A DNA stretch of 17,036 nt from Desulfobacterales bacterium (GTDB lineage Bacteria > Desulfobacterota > Desulfobacteria > Desulfobacterales > Desulfobacteraceae). The notes under the pieces are model-generated. The model did not search any database. It saw nothing but the letters and a program-made list of their open reading frames with translations, and was not told the DNA's origin. Positions 1 through 7,572 of this stretch are shown here, one piece after another. A program made the translations under genes and the position numbers. The stretch spans positions 1 to 17,036 of the forward strand of contig JAKSBO010000903.1 in assembly GCA_022361095.1 (NCBI GenBank), read 5' to 3'. Numbering within the stretch: position 1 is the first letter of the stretch; every line of letters begins with the position of its first letter.

Positions 1-43
1 CGAGCCTGGGTGTTGATAGACCAGGTCGGCCCATGGCCGTTAT
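1..43 (-). repeat. Family 1 dispersed repeat, edge-truncated copy in reverse orientation
   Basis: The reverse complement of these bases begins ATAACGGCCATGGGC and matches the repeat unit after the acyl-CoA synthetase gene (from 4561) almost base for base, including the CCTGG...CCCAGGCTCG hairpin arms. It is the only reverse-orientation copy of the six. The rest of the unit, including the second palindrome, would lie outside the left edge. The minus-strand gene expected to end at its ATAAC terminus is not visible here. Confidence 0.75.
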
Positions 44-111
44 ATGAATGTGACAACGTGTTCGATATGGTGCGCCAATATGCCGTCAGCGGCGGTAAAT
101 GGGCGGCTTAA
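1..111 (+). CDS. Possible C-terminal tail of an upstream gene (partial, unrecognised)
   Basis: A frame open from the left edge runs 36 codons and ends in TAA 17 bases before radC. The last part reads YECDNVFDMVRQYAVSGGKW then AA. I do not recognise it. The first 14 or so codons come from the reverse-oriented dispersed repeat, which argues against a real protein unless the repeat has been taken into the 3' end of the gene. An open run of this length is expected by chance fairly often. The call is weak and needs the sequence to the left. Confidence 0.22.
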   Translation, partial: RAWVLIDQVGPWPLYECDNVFDMVRQYAVSGGKWAA

Positions 112-128
112 GAGAATAGGAGAGATCC

Positions 129-794
129 ATGCCTAAACGACTGTCGGATATCCCCAAACATAACCGTCCCCGGGAAAAAATGGTGCAAAACGGCCCGGGC
201 GCTTTGGGTGATGAGGAATTGGTGGCTATTCTGCTGGGTTCCGATACCAAAGGCCATGACGTCATGACCGTGGCTGCCCGGATTGTCCGGATGGTGGATG
301 CCCATAAGGGCCGCCCGGATATGAGGGATCTGCAGCAACTGGAAGGCGTGGGGCCGGCCAAAGCCATGCTGGTTGCGGCGGCCCTGGAGTTTGCCCGGCG
401 CCGCATTCACCCGGAAGGGCTTAAAATCAAAACGCCCCTGGATGTATTGCCCCTGATCCGCCATTATGGAGACCGGAAACAGGAATATTTTTTATGTATT
501 TCCCTGAACGGTGCCGGTGAGGTGATCACCCATCGTGTGGTCTCCATCGGCCTGGTGAACCAGACCCAGGTGCATCCCAGGGAGGTTTTTGCCGACCCCA
601 TAACCGACCGTGCTTCGTCGGTGATTCTGGCTCACAACCATCCGTCCGGAGACATTACGCCCAGTGAGGCTGATAAAAAGGTTACCCGTCAGCTTCGAGA
701 GGCAGGCAACACGTTAGGTATTACAGTTCTGGATCATATTATTTTCAGCCCGAAAGGACATTACAGTTTTCTGGCGCATGGCTGTCTGGAATGA
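129..794 (+). CDS. radC: RadC/MPN-family JAB1-MPN-Mov34 metalloprotease-like protein (DNA repair protein RadC family)
   Basis: The 221-residue product has the family's usual length (about 220-230). Residues about 1-90 hold the UPF0758 N-terminal region, with a helix-hairpin-helix-like LEGVGPAKAMLVAA at 71-84. The JAB1/MPN domain follows at about 100-221. The zinc motif H-x-H-x7-S-x2-D is complete: H169, H171, S179 and D182 in AHNHPSGDITPSEAD, which fits a metal-dependent hydrolase fold. The family was named for radiation repair, but that role is disputed and the true substrate is unknown. The ATG is preceded by AGGAGAG at about 6 bases. The gene converges on hutU with only four bases between the stop codons, so transcripts of the two must overlap or end inside each other. 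Confidence 0.93.
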   Translation: MPKRLSDIPKHNRPREKMVQNGPGALGDEELVAILLGSDTKGHDVMTVAARIVRMVDAHKGRPDMRDLQQLEGVGPAKAMLVAAALEFARRRIHPEGLKIKTPLDVLPLIRHYGDRKQEYFLCISLNGAGEVITHRVVSIGLVNQTQVHPREVFADPITDRASSVILAHNHPSGDITPSEADKKVTRQLREAGNTLGITVLDHIIFSPKGHYSFLAHGCLE

Positions 795-798
795 ACGT

Positions 799-2826
799 TC
801 AACTGAATTCGTCAAACAGTTTATTTACGGCATCCATCACTTTGGACTCTTCCGTCGGGTGCGGGATGGTGATCTGGTCGCCATTGGGGTTTTGGGCATT
901 GTAGGCGATCGCCACATCCCTGGCATTGGGATTGCCTGCCCAGTTTCTTCGGGCCACCCCGCCCATGACATCCCAGAGTATGGCGGATCTGATGATTGAA
1001 TCCACCTGTTCGCTGCCGTCGAGCACCAGGCCGAATCCGCCGTTGACGGCCTTGCCGATGCCGGTGCCCCCGCCGTTGTGCAGGGCCACCATGCTCATGC
1101 CCCTGGCGGCATTGCCGGCAAAGCAGTGGGTGGCCATGTCGGCGCATACATTGGAACCGTCATATATATTTGCGGTCTCCCTGAACGGGGAGTCCGTGCC
1201 CCCGGGGTCATGGTGGTCCCGGCCCAGCATGATGGGGGCGGACACCTCACCGGTTCGCACCATTTCATTGAATTTCAGGGCAATGGAGACCCGGCCTGCG
1301 GCATCCTGGTATAAAATCCGGGCCTGGGAACCCACCACAAGTTTGTTTTGTTTGGCATCCCTGATCCACACGTAATTGTCCCGGTCATAGGCCCGGCGGT
1401 TTGGGTCAATACAGGACATGGCGGCCGCATCGGTTTTATCCAGGTCTTCAGGCTTGCCGGAGAGGCATACCCAGCGGAACGGGCCGTACCCGTAGTCGAA
1501 AATCGGCCCCATGATATCTTCAAAATAGGAGGGATAGACAAATCCGTCCTTGGCATTCACACCGTTTTTGGAAACCTGGGTGACACCGGCATCAAACACC
1601 GCTTTTAAAAAGGCATTGCCATAGTCAAAGAAATAGGTGCCTTTGGCCGCAAGTTTCCGTATCAGTTCATAGTGCCGTTTCAGGCTGTCATCCACCAATT
1701 GTTTGAACCGGGCCCTGTCATTGGTCAGAAGTCCGGTACGCTCCTCAAAGGTCACGCCCGCCGGACAATACCCGCCGTCATACACCACATGGCATGAGGT
1801 CTGATCGGACAACAGATCCACATCCAAATTTTTTTTGATCAAAAAATCAAGCAGGTCCACGATGTTGCCGTGGTAGGCGACGGAGGTGTTCTCCTTTGCT
1901 TTCACCGCGGTTTTGGCTGTCCGGTAAACCGTTTCCAGATCATCGGAGACCACATCCACCCAGCCCTGCTCATGCCGGGTTTTCACCCTGGACCCATCCA
2001 CCTCTGCGATGATACAGGCCGCCCCGGCTATCTTGGCCGCCTTGGGCTGGGCCCCGCTCATGCCCCCCAGGCCGGATGAAACAAAAAGCAGTCCTGCCAG
2101 GTTCCCGTCTGCCGGGACGCCGCACATCTGCCGCCCGGCATTGAGAAGTGTGTTGTAGGTGCCGTGAACAATTCCCTGGGGGCCGATGTACATCCAGCCG
2201 CCGGCCGTCATCTGGCCGTAGGAAGAGACCCCCATCTGTGCTGCAATCTCCCAGTCCTCCGGGTTGTCGTAAAGCCCCACCATAAGGCCGTTTGTGATGA
2301 TGACTCTGGGGCTTTCCGGTGCCGAGGCAAAGAGTCCCAGGGGATGCCCGGACTGCATCACCAGGGTCTGGCGGTCGGTGAGCGCCTCCAGGTAGCGTTT
2401 GATCAGCTGATACTGCATCCAGTTCTGGCACACGGCCCCGGTCTCCCCGTAGGTCACCAGTTCATAGGGATACAACGCCACATCAAAATCAAGGTTGTTG
2501 TCGATCATCACCTGGACGGCTTTGCCGGCCACACACTTCCCCTTGTATTCATGAATGGGTTTTGCCTTGATCTCTCCTTTGGGACGAAAGCGGTAGCCGT
2601 AAATCCGCCCCCGGCTTTCAAGCTCTTCCAAGAATTCAGGAATCAGTGCCCCATGAAGATTTTCCGGGATATAACGCAGGGCGTTTTTCAGGGCCACAGC
2701 GGTCTGTGGCCGTGTCAGGCGAAATCCCCTGTCCGGTGCCCTGCGGACCCCCGGACGAAATTGTTTTTCAGCAGGCAGGGTATCGGGCAGGCAGATGGTC
2801 ATGGCCGGGGCAGACGGATTGCTCAT
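799..2826 (-). CDS. hutU: Urocanate hydratase, long form
   Basis: Urocanase adds water to urocanate to give 4-imidazolone-5-propionate, the second step of histidine degradation, using tightly bound NAD+ as an electrophile. The 675-residue product is much longer than the roughly 557-residue Pseudomonas/Bacillus enzyme and close to the vertebrate length of about 676. Family blocks are clear: YNTLLNAGR at 224-232, the NAD-binding GLGGMSGAQPKAAKIAG at 252-268, FDYGYGPFRWVCLSG at 443-457 with the expected active-site Cys454, and GRDHHDPGGTDSP at 535-547. The ATG at 2826 follows AAGGAG by 8 bases. No hutH, hutI or hutG lies in the window, so the gene appears to be transcribed alone from its own promoter. 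The partial hisD at the right edge is biosynthetic and is not a partner. Confidence 0.96.
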   Translation of the reverse strand: MSNPSAPAMTICLPDTLPAEKQFRPGVRRAPDRGFRLTRPQTAVALKNALRYIPENLHGALIPEFLEELESRGRIYGYRFRPKGEIKAKPIHEYKGKCVAGKAVQVMIDNNLDFDVALYPYELVTYGETGAVCQNWMQYQLIKRYLEALTDRQTLVMQSGHPLGLFASAPESPRVIITNGLMVGLYDNPEDWEIAAQMGVSSYGQMTAGGWMYIGPQGIVHGTYNTLLNAGRQMCGVPADGNLAGLLFVSSGLGGMSGAQPKAAKIAGAACIIAEVDGSRVKTRHEQGWVDVVSDDLETVYRTAKTAVKAKENTSVAYHGNIVDLLDFLIKKNLDVDLLSDQTSCHVVYDGGYCPAGVTFEERTGLLTNDRARFKQLVDDSLKRHYELIRKLAAKGTYFFDYGNAFLKAVFDAGVTQVSKNGVNAKDGFVYPSYFEDIMGPIFDYGYGPFRWVCLSGKPEDLDKTDAAAMSCIDPNRRAYDRDNYVWIRDAKQNKLVVGSQARILYQDAAGRVSIALKFNEMVRTGEVSAPIMLGRDHHDPGGTDSPFRETANIYDGSNVCADMATHCFAGNAARGMSMVALHNGGGTGIGKAVNGGFGLVLDGSEQVDSIIRSAILWDVMGGVARRNWAGNPNARDVAIAYNAQNPNGDQITIPHPTEESKVMDAVNKLFDEFS

Positions 2827-2901
2827 GGCTTTTCTCCTTCGTGCTGTCCGGCAGGGGATAACGCGACGCCTGCCGATGGATTTAATTGGCTTGTATAATC
2901 A

Positions 2902-2930
2902 AATTTATCGCCCGGTAAAACGCATGTCAA
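2902..2930 (-). promoter_or_regulatory. Predicted sigma-70-type promoter of hutU
   Basis: On the minus strand, a perfect -35 TTGACA (2925-2930) is followed after exactly 17 bases by TAAATT (2902-2907), a 4/6 match to the -10 box. It lies about 75 bases upstream of the hutU start codon, leaving a leader of roughly 65-70 bases. The 2827-3046 gap is shared with the divergently transcribed acyl-CoA synthetase gene; no equally good promoter was found for the latter. Confidence 0.5.
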
Positions 2931-3046
2931 CGCTTATCTTGACCCATATCCCCCTTAACTTTTACATGTTCCGCTCAATAATCTTTTTGACAATGCATTG
3001 ATGTTCATGACAGTTAAAGGGATAAAATATAATAAGGATAAACGCT

Positions 3047-4564
3047 ATGAATATGCCCCATCAACTGACTGTATTTGATTTTTTCCATAGAAACGCCCGG
3101 ATGAACGGTCCCGAATGTGCCCTGTTTTATAATGGTGAAACCCGAAGCCATTCAGAACTGTTTGATGATGCCTGCCGGTTGACCAACGGCATGGCACAGC
3201 TCAATCTGGCAGCCGGCACCCGGGTGGCTGTTGCCGCCAAAAATCACCCGGCGTTTTTCCACCTGTTTGCATCGGCTTCCGCACTGAATTTGTGTCTTGT
3301 GCTTATTAACCGCCGGCTGGGCGAAGATGAACTGGCCCATGTCCTTGATGACACCACGCCGCAGGTGGTCATTTATGATGACGAAATGAGAGATCAAATC
3401 GTGCCGCTGATTCAGGCGCGAACCGGTATTGACCATAGCTTTAACCTGGCCGAGGATTTCTTTTCTCTTTATGCGCCTGACCCCCAGGGCGCCGTTGAAT
3501 TGGCCGCAGGTTCCGACCCGGACCTGGCCTATATGATTATCCACACTGCAGCAGTCCAGGGTAAACCAAGGGGGGCGGTGCTCAGCCAGGCAAACCTTAT
3601 TCTGGCCAACCTTCAGTTGATGCATGCCTATGGCCTGGACAAAACCAAAACCTATTTAAATATTTTGCCCCTGTTTCACATCATGGGGGTGAATATCGGG
3701 CTTGGCACGCTCATGGCCGGCGGAAAAAATGTCATTATGGATCAATTTTCACCCCAGGCCGGTCTTGATCTGATCCGGGAACAGCATGTGTCGATTTTCG
3801 GCTCCTTCCCGCCGATCCTGGCCCGCATCCTGGAATGCATCCAATCCCGGGACACGCCCCCGGATCTGTCCAGTCTTGAAATTGTCGCAGGCCTTGAAAA
3901 TCCCGAAACCGCCGGACAATGGGAAGCTGCTACAGGGTCAAAATTCTGGATTATGTACGGACAGACTGAGACCTCGGGCCTGATTACCTTTTCTCCGATT
4001 TTTGAGGCGCCCGGCTCCGCGGGCAGGGTATCGCCCCTGGTCCGGATGATTGTTGCCGATGATCTGGACAATGCCCTGCCGCCGGGCAGTACCGGCGAGA
4101 TCCTTGTCAAAGGCCCCCTGGTATTTAAAGGATACTGGAATGCCGACGACCTAAATGCCTTTACATTCAGAAACGGGTGGCACCATACCGGTGACATGGG
4201 GCAGATGGATGAGAACGGATACCTTCATTTTAAGGGGCGCAAACCGGAAAAGGAGTTGATCAAGCCCGGCGGGGAGAACGTGTTCCCCGCAGAGGTGGAA
4301 AATGTCCTTGAAAGCCACGAGGCTGTGGACAAGGCCTGTGTCTTCGGGGTTCCGGATGCGGAATTTGGGGAGGCCGTCAAGGCTGTGTGCACCCTGAACG
4401 CCGGCTGCACCGTTGAAGAAAAAGAGTTAATCGCCTATACCGGCACTTTGATTGCCGGGTTTAAAAAACCGAAAACCATTGTTTTTATAGATAAGATGCC
4501 CATGACCCCTGCAGGACAGATTGATCGATTTGCAGTAAAAGAAAAATACGGCAAAGGGCAATAA
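3047..4564 (+). CDS. AMP-binding (ANL superfamily) acyl-CoA synthetase-like protein with altered catalytic motifs
   Basis: The 505-residue product has the full ANL layout: a large AMP-binding domain (about 10-395) and a small C-terminal domain (about 400-500). Motifs seen are YGQTETSG (304-311), GWHHTGD (377-383) and the hinge region KGRKPEKELIKPGGENVFPA (396-415). Enzymes of this family make an acyl-AMP and then an acyl-CoA from a carboxylic acid, ATP and CoA. Two core motifs are unusual. The phosphate loop, normally like TSGTTGxPKG, reads TAAVQGKPRG at 167-176. The C-terminal motif, normally GK with the adenylation lysine, reads PAGQIDR with Gln491 at the lysine position. The substrate cannot be read from sequence. 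Activity may be reduced, limited to the thioesterification step, or tuned differently. AAGGA precedes the ATG at a normal distance. The TAA stop is formed by the downstream repeat. Confidence 0.85.
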   Translation: MNMPHQLTVFDFFHRNARMNGPECALFYNGETRSHSELFDDACRLTNGMAQLNLAAGTRVAVAAKNHPAFFHLFASASALNLCLVLINRRLGEDELAHVLDDTTPQVVIYDDEMRDQIVPLIQARTGIDHSFNLAEDFFSLYAPDPQGAVELAAGSDPDLAYMIIHTAAVQGKPRGAVLSQANLILANLQLMHAYGLDKTKTYLNILPLFHIMGVNIGLGTLMAGGKNVIMDQFSPQAGLDLIREQHVSIFGSFPPILARILECIQSRDTPPDLSSLEIVAGLENPETAGQWEAATGSKFWIMYGQTETSGLITFSPIFEAPGSAGRVSPLVRMIVADDLDNALPPGSTGEILVKGPLVFKGYWNADDLNAFTFRNGWHHTGDMGQMDENGYLHFKGRKPEKELIKPGGENVFPAEVENVLESHEAVDKACVFGVPDAEFGEAVKAVCTLNAGCTVEEKELIAYTGTLIAGFKKPKTIVFIDKMPMTPAGQIDRFAVKEKYGKGQ

Positions 4565-4656
4565 CGGCCATGGGCCGACCTGGTTTATCAATACCCAGGC
4601 TCGCCCCACAACAAAACATGAAAAAAACTTAGGCGCTTATTGGTTCTTTCATATAA
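4561..4656 (+). repeat. Family 1 dispersed repeat, first unit of a tandem pair
   Basis: The unit starts ATAACGGCCATGGGCC and its TAA is the stop codon of the preceding gene. The hairpin arms GGGCCGACCTGG and CCAGGCTCGCCCC face each other around an AT-rich loop. The second half carries a diverged form of the family's other palindrome: GAAAAAAACTTAGG leading to GGTTCTTTC, then ATATAAC, which runs directly into the next unit. The unit period is about 92 bases. Confidence 0.8.
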
Positions 4657-4747
4657 CAGACATGGGCTGACCTGACATATCAGCGGCCAGGCACAGCCCA
4701 CAACAAAGTTTGAAAGATCTGAGTAACTTACCCAGACTTTCATATAA
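4653..4747 (+). repeat. Family 1 dispersed repeat, second unit of a tandem pair
   Basis: The unit starts ATAACAGACATGGGCTG and has hairpin arms GGGCTGACCTG and CCAGGCACAGCCC. The second palindrome is well kept: GAAAGATCTGAGTAA (4712-4726) and TTACCCAGACTTTC (4728-4741), centred on a single C, followed by ATATAA. It is close to the copies at 7755 and 13687 and quite different from its tandem neighbour in the second half. The two therefore look like separately aged units rather than a recent duplication. Confidence 0.8.
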
Positions 4748-4768
4748 GTCAATATAAACCGTAAACTC

Positions 4769-4800
4769 GGCCCAGAAGGAAGAATTTATATTTCCGGGCC
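4769..4800. other. Hairpin in the acyl-CoA synthetase-feoA gap, terminator-like at best
   Basis: GGCCC (4769-4773) pairs with GGGCC (4796-4800), and GGAA (4778-4781) with TTCC (4792-4795), leaving a four-base AGAA bulge on the left. Only TTTACT follows, so the T-tract is poor. The rest of 4748-4888 is AT-rich and shows no open reading frame or further repeat. Confidence 0.3.
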
Positions 4801-4888
4801 TTTACTGTGCCGGTGTTACAACCCCCTGCGGACTTCCATATTTTTTATATCCCCCCTTTTTTATTGTTTAATAATGGCTACATATTTA

Positions 4889-4917
4889 TTGACGGACATA
4901 AAAGTTATCTGTATAAA
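4889..4917 (+). promoter_or_regulatory. Predicted sigma-70-type promoter of the feoAB unit
   Basis: TTGACG (4889-4894, 5/6) and TATAAA (4912-4917, 5/6) are separated by exactly 17 bases, about 65 bases before the feoA start codon. Transcription would begin near 4924. No clear Fur box (GATAATGATAATCATTATC type) overlaps these hexamers, although iron control would be expected for this operon. Confidence 0.62.
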
Positions 4918-4944
4918 ACTTGTTTCTGATTGTGCTGAAAAGCG

Positions 4945-4962
4945 TCACAATGCATATTGTGA
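4945..4962. promoter_or_regulatory. Palindrome in the feoA leader (operator or RNA hairpin)
   Basis: Seven-base arms TCACAAT and ATTGTGA are perfectly complementary around a four-base GCAT centre. The palindrome lies about 21-38 bases after the predicted transcription start and ends about 7 bases before the AGAGGAG ribosome-binding site. The TCACA...TGTGA arms could be a dimeric regulator's operator. As RNA they form a 7-base-pair hairpin beside the ribosome-binding site. Its arms do not match the usual Fur consensus. Confidence 0.5.
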
Positions 4963-4981
4963 ATTATAAGAGGAGTTTTTA

Positions 4982-5215
4982 ATGAGCGTCATCAACCTAA
5001 GGCAAATGAAAAAAAATCAAACAGGTGTCATTACATCGGTAAAGGCCCAGGGCGAAATGGGCCGCCGTATACGGGATATGGGGATTGTTCCCGGCAAGGA
5101 AATTACCATCCAGGGCCGGGCGCCGTTGTATGATCCTGTGGCATTGCGGATCATGGGGTTCACCTTGACCCTGAGAAACAATGAAGCCGATTATATCCAG
5201 GTGGAGGTGCAGTAA
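4982..5215 (+). CDS. feoA: FeoA ferrous iron transport accessory protein
   Basis: A 77-residue cytosolic SH3-like protein typical of FeoA. The conserved core GRRIRDMGIVPGKEITI is at 27-43, followed by PVALRIMGFTLTLRNNEADY, the ligand-facing part of the family signature. FeoA is needed for full FeoB iron(II) uptake and is thought to bind its G-domain, but its exact action is unsettled. The ATG follows AGAGGAG. Its TAA is one base before the feoB ATG, so the two genes are translationally coupled and feoB's ribosome-binding site (GTGGAGGTG) lies inside the last feoA codons. Confidence 0.93.
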   Translation: MSVINLRQMKKNQTGVITSVKAQGEMGRRIRDMGIVPGKEITIQGRAPLYDPVALRIMGFTLTLRNNEADYIQVEVQ

Positions 5216-5216
5216 A

Positions 5217-7424
5217 ATGACAACAGCGATTGCCCTTGCAGGGAACCCCAACGCAGGAAAAACCACCCTTTTCAACGAGCTGACAGGTGCCCGCCAGCAT
5301 GTGGGCAACTACCCCGGTGTTACGGTGGAAAAAAAACAGGGGACTTGTATTTCCAAGGCCGGGACTTTTGAAATCATCGATCTTCCCGGTACCTATTCCC
5401 TGACAGCCTATTCTCTGGAAGAGGTTGTGGCAAGGGACTACCTGGTCAATGAAAGGCCTGCCATGATTGTTAATATCGTGGATGCGTCAAATCTGGAGCG
5501 TAACCTCTACCTGTCCGTACAGTTCATGGAGATGGGGATTCCGGTCTGTCTGGCCCTGAACATGATGGATGTGGCCCAAAAAAGGGGCATAGAGATTAAT
5601 GCCGACAGGTTGTCCGAGCTTTTGGGTATTCCGGTGGTCCCCATGGTCGCAAGAACCGGCAAAGGCAAGGGCGAGCTGCTGGCCCAGGTGGCAAAGGGTA
5701 TTGACAAGCCGGCCGCGCCCTTGATGATCTCCTATGGCCGGGATATTGATAAGGCTCTGGATGAAATGGAAGCGATTATCCTGGAAAATCAGTTTTTAAC
5801 AGATACCTATCCGGCCCGCTGGGTGGGACTTAAATATCTTGAAAATGACAATCAGATCCTGGAACTCGGCGCAGACTGCAGCAAGGAAACAGCGGCTAAA
5901 CTTCTGACGATCGGGGAAAAGGTCGGCAGCCATATGTCAGCGACCCTTGACACCCATCCCGAAGGTATGATTGCCGACCAGCGGTACGGATTTATCAACT
6001 CCATTCTCAAACAGAATGTGGTCCGGTTCGCCTATGACCGTAACCGGCTCCAGCGCTCGGATCAGATCGACAAAGTGCTGACCAACCGGTTTATCGGCCC
6101 CCTGATGATGGTGGCGGTTCTGGCGGCTTTGTACCAGTTTACCTTTACCTATAGTGCGTTGCCCGTTGAGTGGATTGAAGGGCTTTTCGGCTGGGTCAGC
6201 GGCCTGGCGGACGCCACGCTGCCCGACGGCCTCCTTAAATCCATGATCGTTTCGGGGATTATTGACGGCGTGGGCGGTGTCATGGGATTTGTGCCGCTGA
6301 TTATGTTTATGTTTCTGGGTATTTCCTTTATTGAGGATTCAGGATACCTGGCCAGAATGGCATTTATGCTGGACCGGGTATTCCGGATATTTGGACTCCA
6401 CGGCAGCTCGGTCATGGCATTCATTGTTTCCGGCGGTATTGCCGGCGGGTGTGCCGTACCCGGCGTTATGGCGGCCCGTACCCTGAAATCTCCCAGGGAG
6501 CGTCTGGCCACCCTTCTCACCGTACCGTTTATGAATTGTGGCGCCAAGTTGCCGGTATATGCCCTGCTGGTGGCCGCATTTTTCCCCAAAAATCAAACCA
6601 CTGTCATGGTCATCCTCACCATGATTTCCTGGATCGGTGCTCTGCTGGTGGCAAAATTGTTGAGAAGCACGGTCATTCGTGGAGAAGCCACGCCCTTTGT
6701 CATGGAGCTTCCCCCCTACCGCCTTCCCACCCTTAAAGGGCTTTGGATTCACACCTGGGAAAGAACCTGGCAATATATGAAAAAAGCCGGTACCGTGATC
6801 CTGGGCATCTCAATTCTCCTATGGGCCATGATGACCTTCCCCGGACTGGACAATAAAACGGCGGCCCAATTTGATTCCCGGCGTGAGGCCGTTACCGGTT
6901 CAGCCCAGGCTGACGTTTTAAAGGAGATAGAAGCGTCAGACGGAGAGACTGAACTCTCCGATGACGCCCGGCAGATAAAGAGTGCCCTGGCTGAAATTGA
7001 TGCAGAAGCGTCCATGACACGGCTTGAAAACTCCATTGCAGGGAGGATGGGCCGGGGCCTTGAAAAAATTTCCTATCTGGCGGGGTTTGACTGGCGTACC
7101 AATATTGCCCTGGTGGGCGGTTTTGCGGCCAAGGAAGTGGTGGTATCCACGCTGGGGACAGCCTACTCCCTTGGGGATGTGGACCCCGACAGCACAGACT
7201 CCCTGGGAGAACGGCTTGCCAAGGCTCCGGGATGGGGGCCTGTAACCGCTTTTGCCCTGATGATTTTTACGGTTTTTTACGCGCCTTGTTTTGTCACGGT
7301 TGTCTGCATTGCCCGGGAAACCGGATCTTGGAAATGGGCTGCCTTTTCTGTCGGGTTTAATACGGCCCTGGCCTTTGGACTGTCTGTAGTGACATACCAG
7401 GTCGGCTCCCTGCTTGTTAATTAG
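5217..7424 (+). CDS. feoB: FeoB ferrous iron transport protein
   Basis: A 735-residue inner-membrane iron(II) transporter with an N-terminal GTPase. G1 is GNPNAGKT (9-16), G2 is around GVTVE (34-38), G3 DLPG (55-58), G4 NMMD (115-118), and the G5-like loop VARTGKG is at 144-150. A helical spacer follows, then the membrane part with two mirrored gate motifs: GGCAVPG at 410-416 (Cys412) and PFMNCGAKLPVY (Cys441). A charged helical insertion lies before the last membrane segments, as is usual. The start is placed at 5217 rather than the in-frame ATG at 5181 because the protein then begins MTTAIALAGNPNAGK, the normal N-terminus, and follows feoA by one base. The TAG stop is formed by the downstream repeat. 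Confidence 0.96.
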   Translation: MTTAIALAGNPNAGKTTLFNELTGARQHVGNYPGVTVEKKQGTCISKAGTFEIIDLPGTYSLTAYSLEEVVARDYLVNERPAMIVNIVDASNLERNLYLSVQFMEMGIPVCLALNMMDVAQKRGIEINADRLSELLGIPVVPMVARTGKGKGELLAQVAKGIDKPAAPLMISYGRDIDKALDEMEAIILENQFLTDTYPARWVGLKYLENDNQILELGADCSKETAAKLLTIGEKVGSHMSATLDTHPEGMIADQRYGFINSILKQNVVRFAYDRNRLQRSDQIDKVLTNRFIGPLMMVAVLAALYQFTFTYSALPVEWIEGLFGWVSGLADATLPDGLLKSMIVSGIIDGVGGVMGFVPLIMFMFLGISFIEDSGYLARMAFMLDRVFRIFGLHGSSVMAFIVSGGIAGGCAVPGVMAARTLKSPRERLATLLTVPFMNCGAKLPVYALLVAAFFPKNQTTVMVILTMISWIGALLVAKLLRSTVIRGEATPFVMELPPYRLPTLKGLWIHTWERTWQYMKKAGTVILGISILLWAMMTFPGLDNKTAAQFDSRREAVTGSAQADVLKEIEASDGETELSDDARQIKSALAEIDAEASMTRLENSIAGRMGRGLEKISYLAGFDWRTNIALVGGFAAKEVVVSTLGTAYSLGDVDPDSTDSLGERLAKAPGWGPVTAFALMIFTVFYAPCFVTVVCIARETGSWKWAAFSVGFNTALAFGLSVVTYQVGSLLVN

Positions 7425-7537
7425 TGCTTGAACGACATGCGGCGTTGCATAAAAATTTAAAATCCTCACAACCGAAAGGTTGCTCCGGTTTTAAATTTTT
7501 ATGCGCCTTGCATCTGGGCAACTTGTCGTCCAAGCAC
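7422..7537 (+). repeat. Family 2 nested stem-loop element after feoB
   Basis: The element starts TTAGTGCTTGAACGACA and its TAG ends feoB. The outer arms 7424-7437 and 7524-7537 are complementary at 13 of 14 bases. ATGC and GGCG-type segments pair with bulges. The inner arms GCATAAAAATTTAAAA (7447-7462) and 7489-7504 are perfect over 16 base pairs. At the centre CAACC-GAAA-GGTTG makes a small hairpin. Between inner arms and centre lie the unpaired motifs ATCCTCAC and GCTCCGGT, which recur in the copies at 9938 and 12285. It separates feoB from the small Cys-rich gene. Confidence 0.85.
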
Positions 7538-7572
7538 AGGTTTCCATTCATGCATCAATGAAGGAGGAAAAA

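Noticed and set aside
2164..2898. 244-codon open frame antisense to the start of hutU, and other long antisense frames (for example 12739-13347)
   Set aside because: They lie wholly or largely over strongly supported genes, have no family motifs or ribosome-binding site, and are the expected by-product of GC-rich codon use.
2987..3033. TTGACA (2987-2992) and a perfect TATAAT (3028-3033) before the acyl-CoA synthetase gene
   Set aside because: They are 35 bases apart, so they are not one promoter. The TATAAT alone would place the transcription start almost at the ribosome-binding site, and no good -35 box pairs with it.
4561..4747. Tandem repeat units considered as a CRISPR array
   Set aside because: Only two units, about 92 bases long, mostly palindromic and without unique spacers; the same unit occurs singly elsewhere and no cas gene is present.
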